A DNA stretch of 5,590 nucleotides from an uncultured Bacillota bacterium (GTDB lineage Bacteria; Bacillota_I; Bacilli_A; RF39; UBA660): assembly GCA_948466105.1 (NCBI GenBank), contig CAOJZR010000050.1, positions 1 through 5,590 of the forward strand. Reading direction: 5' to 3'. Both the position numbers and the translations under genes were made by a program. How positions within the stretch are numbered: the first letter of the stretch is position 1; every line of letters begins with the position of its first letter. Below are positions 5,127 to 5,590 of this stretch, in pieces. The notes below the pieces were generated by a model that was not told where the DNA came from, did not search any database, and saw only the letters and a program-made list of their open reading frames with translations.

Positions 5127-5155
5127 ATTATATTGGTAAATATTAAAAAAAGCAA
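5127..5155 (-). promoter_or_regulatory. Promoter of the ferredoxin gene
   Basis: On the minus strand a perfect TATAAT (5132-5127) lies 17 bases after TTGCTT (5155-5150, 3 of 6 to consensus). The expected start, near 5121-5120, falls on the upstream in-frame ATG, so the leader before the GGAGG site is at most a base or two. Confidence 0.55.
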
Positions 5156-5192
5156 TCAAATAGTTTAAAAAAAAAATAAAATATGTTATTAT

Positions 5193-5198
5193 TATACT
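5193..5198 (+). promoter_or_regulatory. Probable -10 box for the gene at 5215
   Basis: TATACT lies a few bases before the ribosome site. No good -35 is visible at 17 bases; the expected place falls within the ten-A tract at 5167-5176, which could act as an UP-like element. The same TATACT hexamer is used by the lipoprotein at 4392. Confidence 0.4.
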
Positions 5199-5214
5199 AG
5201 AAAGAAGGTGCATC

Positions 5215-5590
5215 ATGGCAAGTAGAATGGATCGATATTATAAAACTGATGTTATAACTAGCAGAAGAACACAAAAAAATAGAGATTTATATGAAACTAT
5301 TTATAAAGATGATGCAACTTATGATAAATATCAAGATAGTGATATAAATATAGATGATAAAACAAATAGGATTGATGTTAATAAATTAAATGAAATATTA
5401 AATGAAAATAAGCAAAAAAAAAGAACATCTATTGAAGATGAGTATCGCAAATTAGATATTCAATCAGTAGATGACGATAAAAATTATGATATTAGAGATA
5501 TTATGAAAAAAGCCAAGGAACAAAAAGAACCAGCTGATGATATTGCAAAAAATACGCAATATAATATATTAAAAAATCTTAAACTTCAAG
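5215..5590 (+). CDS. Unrecognised charged cytoplasmic protein, N-terminal part (3' truncated by the window)
   Basis: The frame stays open from ATG 5215 to the last base, giving 125 codons without a stop, so the gene continues beyond the window. GAAGGTG (5204-5210) supplies the ribosome site, with its AGG 6 bases before ATG. The protein begins MASRMDRYYKTDVITSRRTQ and is rich in Asp, Lys, Asn, Tyr and Arg. It has no signal peptide or membrane segment in the visible part and looks helical or partly disordered. Motif-like stretches are RRTQKNRDLYETIYKDD at 17-33, KTNRIDVNKLNEILNENKQKKR at about 50-71, DKNYDIRDIMKKAKEQK at about 88-104, and NTQYNILKNLKL at about 113-124. The last two look like conserved short linear motifs in an otherwise loose protein. 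I do not recognise the family and assign no function. It is divergent from the ferredoxin, sharing about 105 bases of promoter region. Confidence 0.8.
   Translation, partial: MASRMDRYYKTDVITSRRTQKNRDLYETIYKDDATYDKYQDSDINIDDKTNRIDVNKLNEILNENKQKKRTSIEDEYRKLDIQSVDDDKNYDIRDIMKKAKEQKEPADDIAKNTQYNILKNLKLQ

Noticed and set aside
1..5590. Alternative genetic code (TGA as Trp), suggested by the very low GC and Mollicute-like look
   Set aside because: TGA ends spmA at the expected length and Trp is encoded by TGG in dacB and spmA, so the standard bacterial code applies.

Overview
The window is strongly AT-rich DNA with compact genes. Most genes have good Shine-Dalgarno sites, TGA and TGG are read in the standard way (TGA ends spmA, TGG encodes Trp), and the core operon matches one known from Bacillus. 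This points to a low-GC Gram-positive (Firmicutes), probably a Bacilli-type or other uncultured gut-like lineage; the genus cannot be read from this sequence. The first 25 bases are not genomic: they are the 3' part of an Illumina TruSeq adapter left on a contig end, so biological sequence starts at base 26.

Layout: (i) 26-331, the C-terminal end of a membrane protein resembling an ABC-2 type exporter permease, cut by the contig end. (ii) 413-961, a small secreted lipoprotein of unknown function, followed by a terminator. (iii) 1095-4024, a tight run of four genes: a D-Ala-D-Ala carboxypeptidase (dacB-like), spmA, spmB and a 23S rRNA pseudouridine synthase (rluB). The first three overlap by 7 and 4 bases, and the run closes with a GAAA-loop terminator. 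The same order, dacB-spmA-spmB-rluB, occurs in Bacillus subtilis. A Sigma-E-like promoter pattern lies in front of dacB. (iv) 4057-4337, about 280 bases of very AT-rich DNA with no convincing gene but one good inverted repeat. (v) 4392-4808, a second small lipoprotein with a clear sigma-A-type promoter, a palindrome over its -10 box and a GTG start overlapped by a start-stop codon pair. (vi) 5109-4909 on the minus strand, a single-cluster 4Fe-4S ferredoxin, convergent with the lipoprotein and separated from it by two terminators. (vii) 5215 to the window end, the N-terminal part of an unrecognised, highly charged cytoplasmic protein, divergent from the ferredoxin.

DacB trims peptidoglycan peptides, and SpmA/SpmB are membrane proteins linked to spore core dehydration in Bacillus, so the core operon is an envelope or spore-cortex unit with an rRNA modification gene attached. 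No mobile element, CRISPR array, RNA gene or clearly new multi-gene system is visible. The points most worth a second look are the adapter artefact, several unusual start and leader arrangements, the possible Sigma-E control and the unidentified 3' gene.
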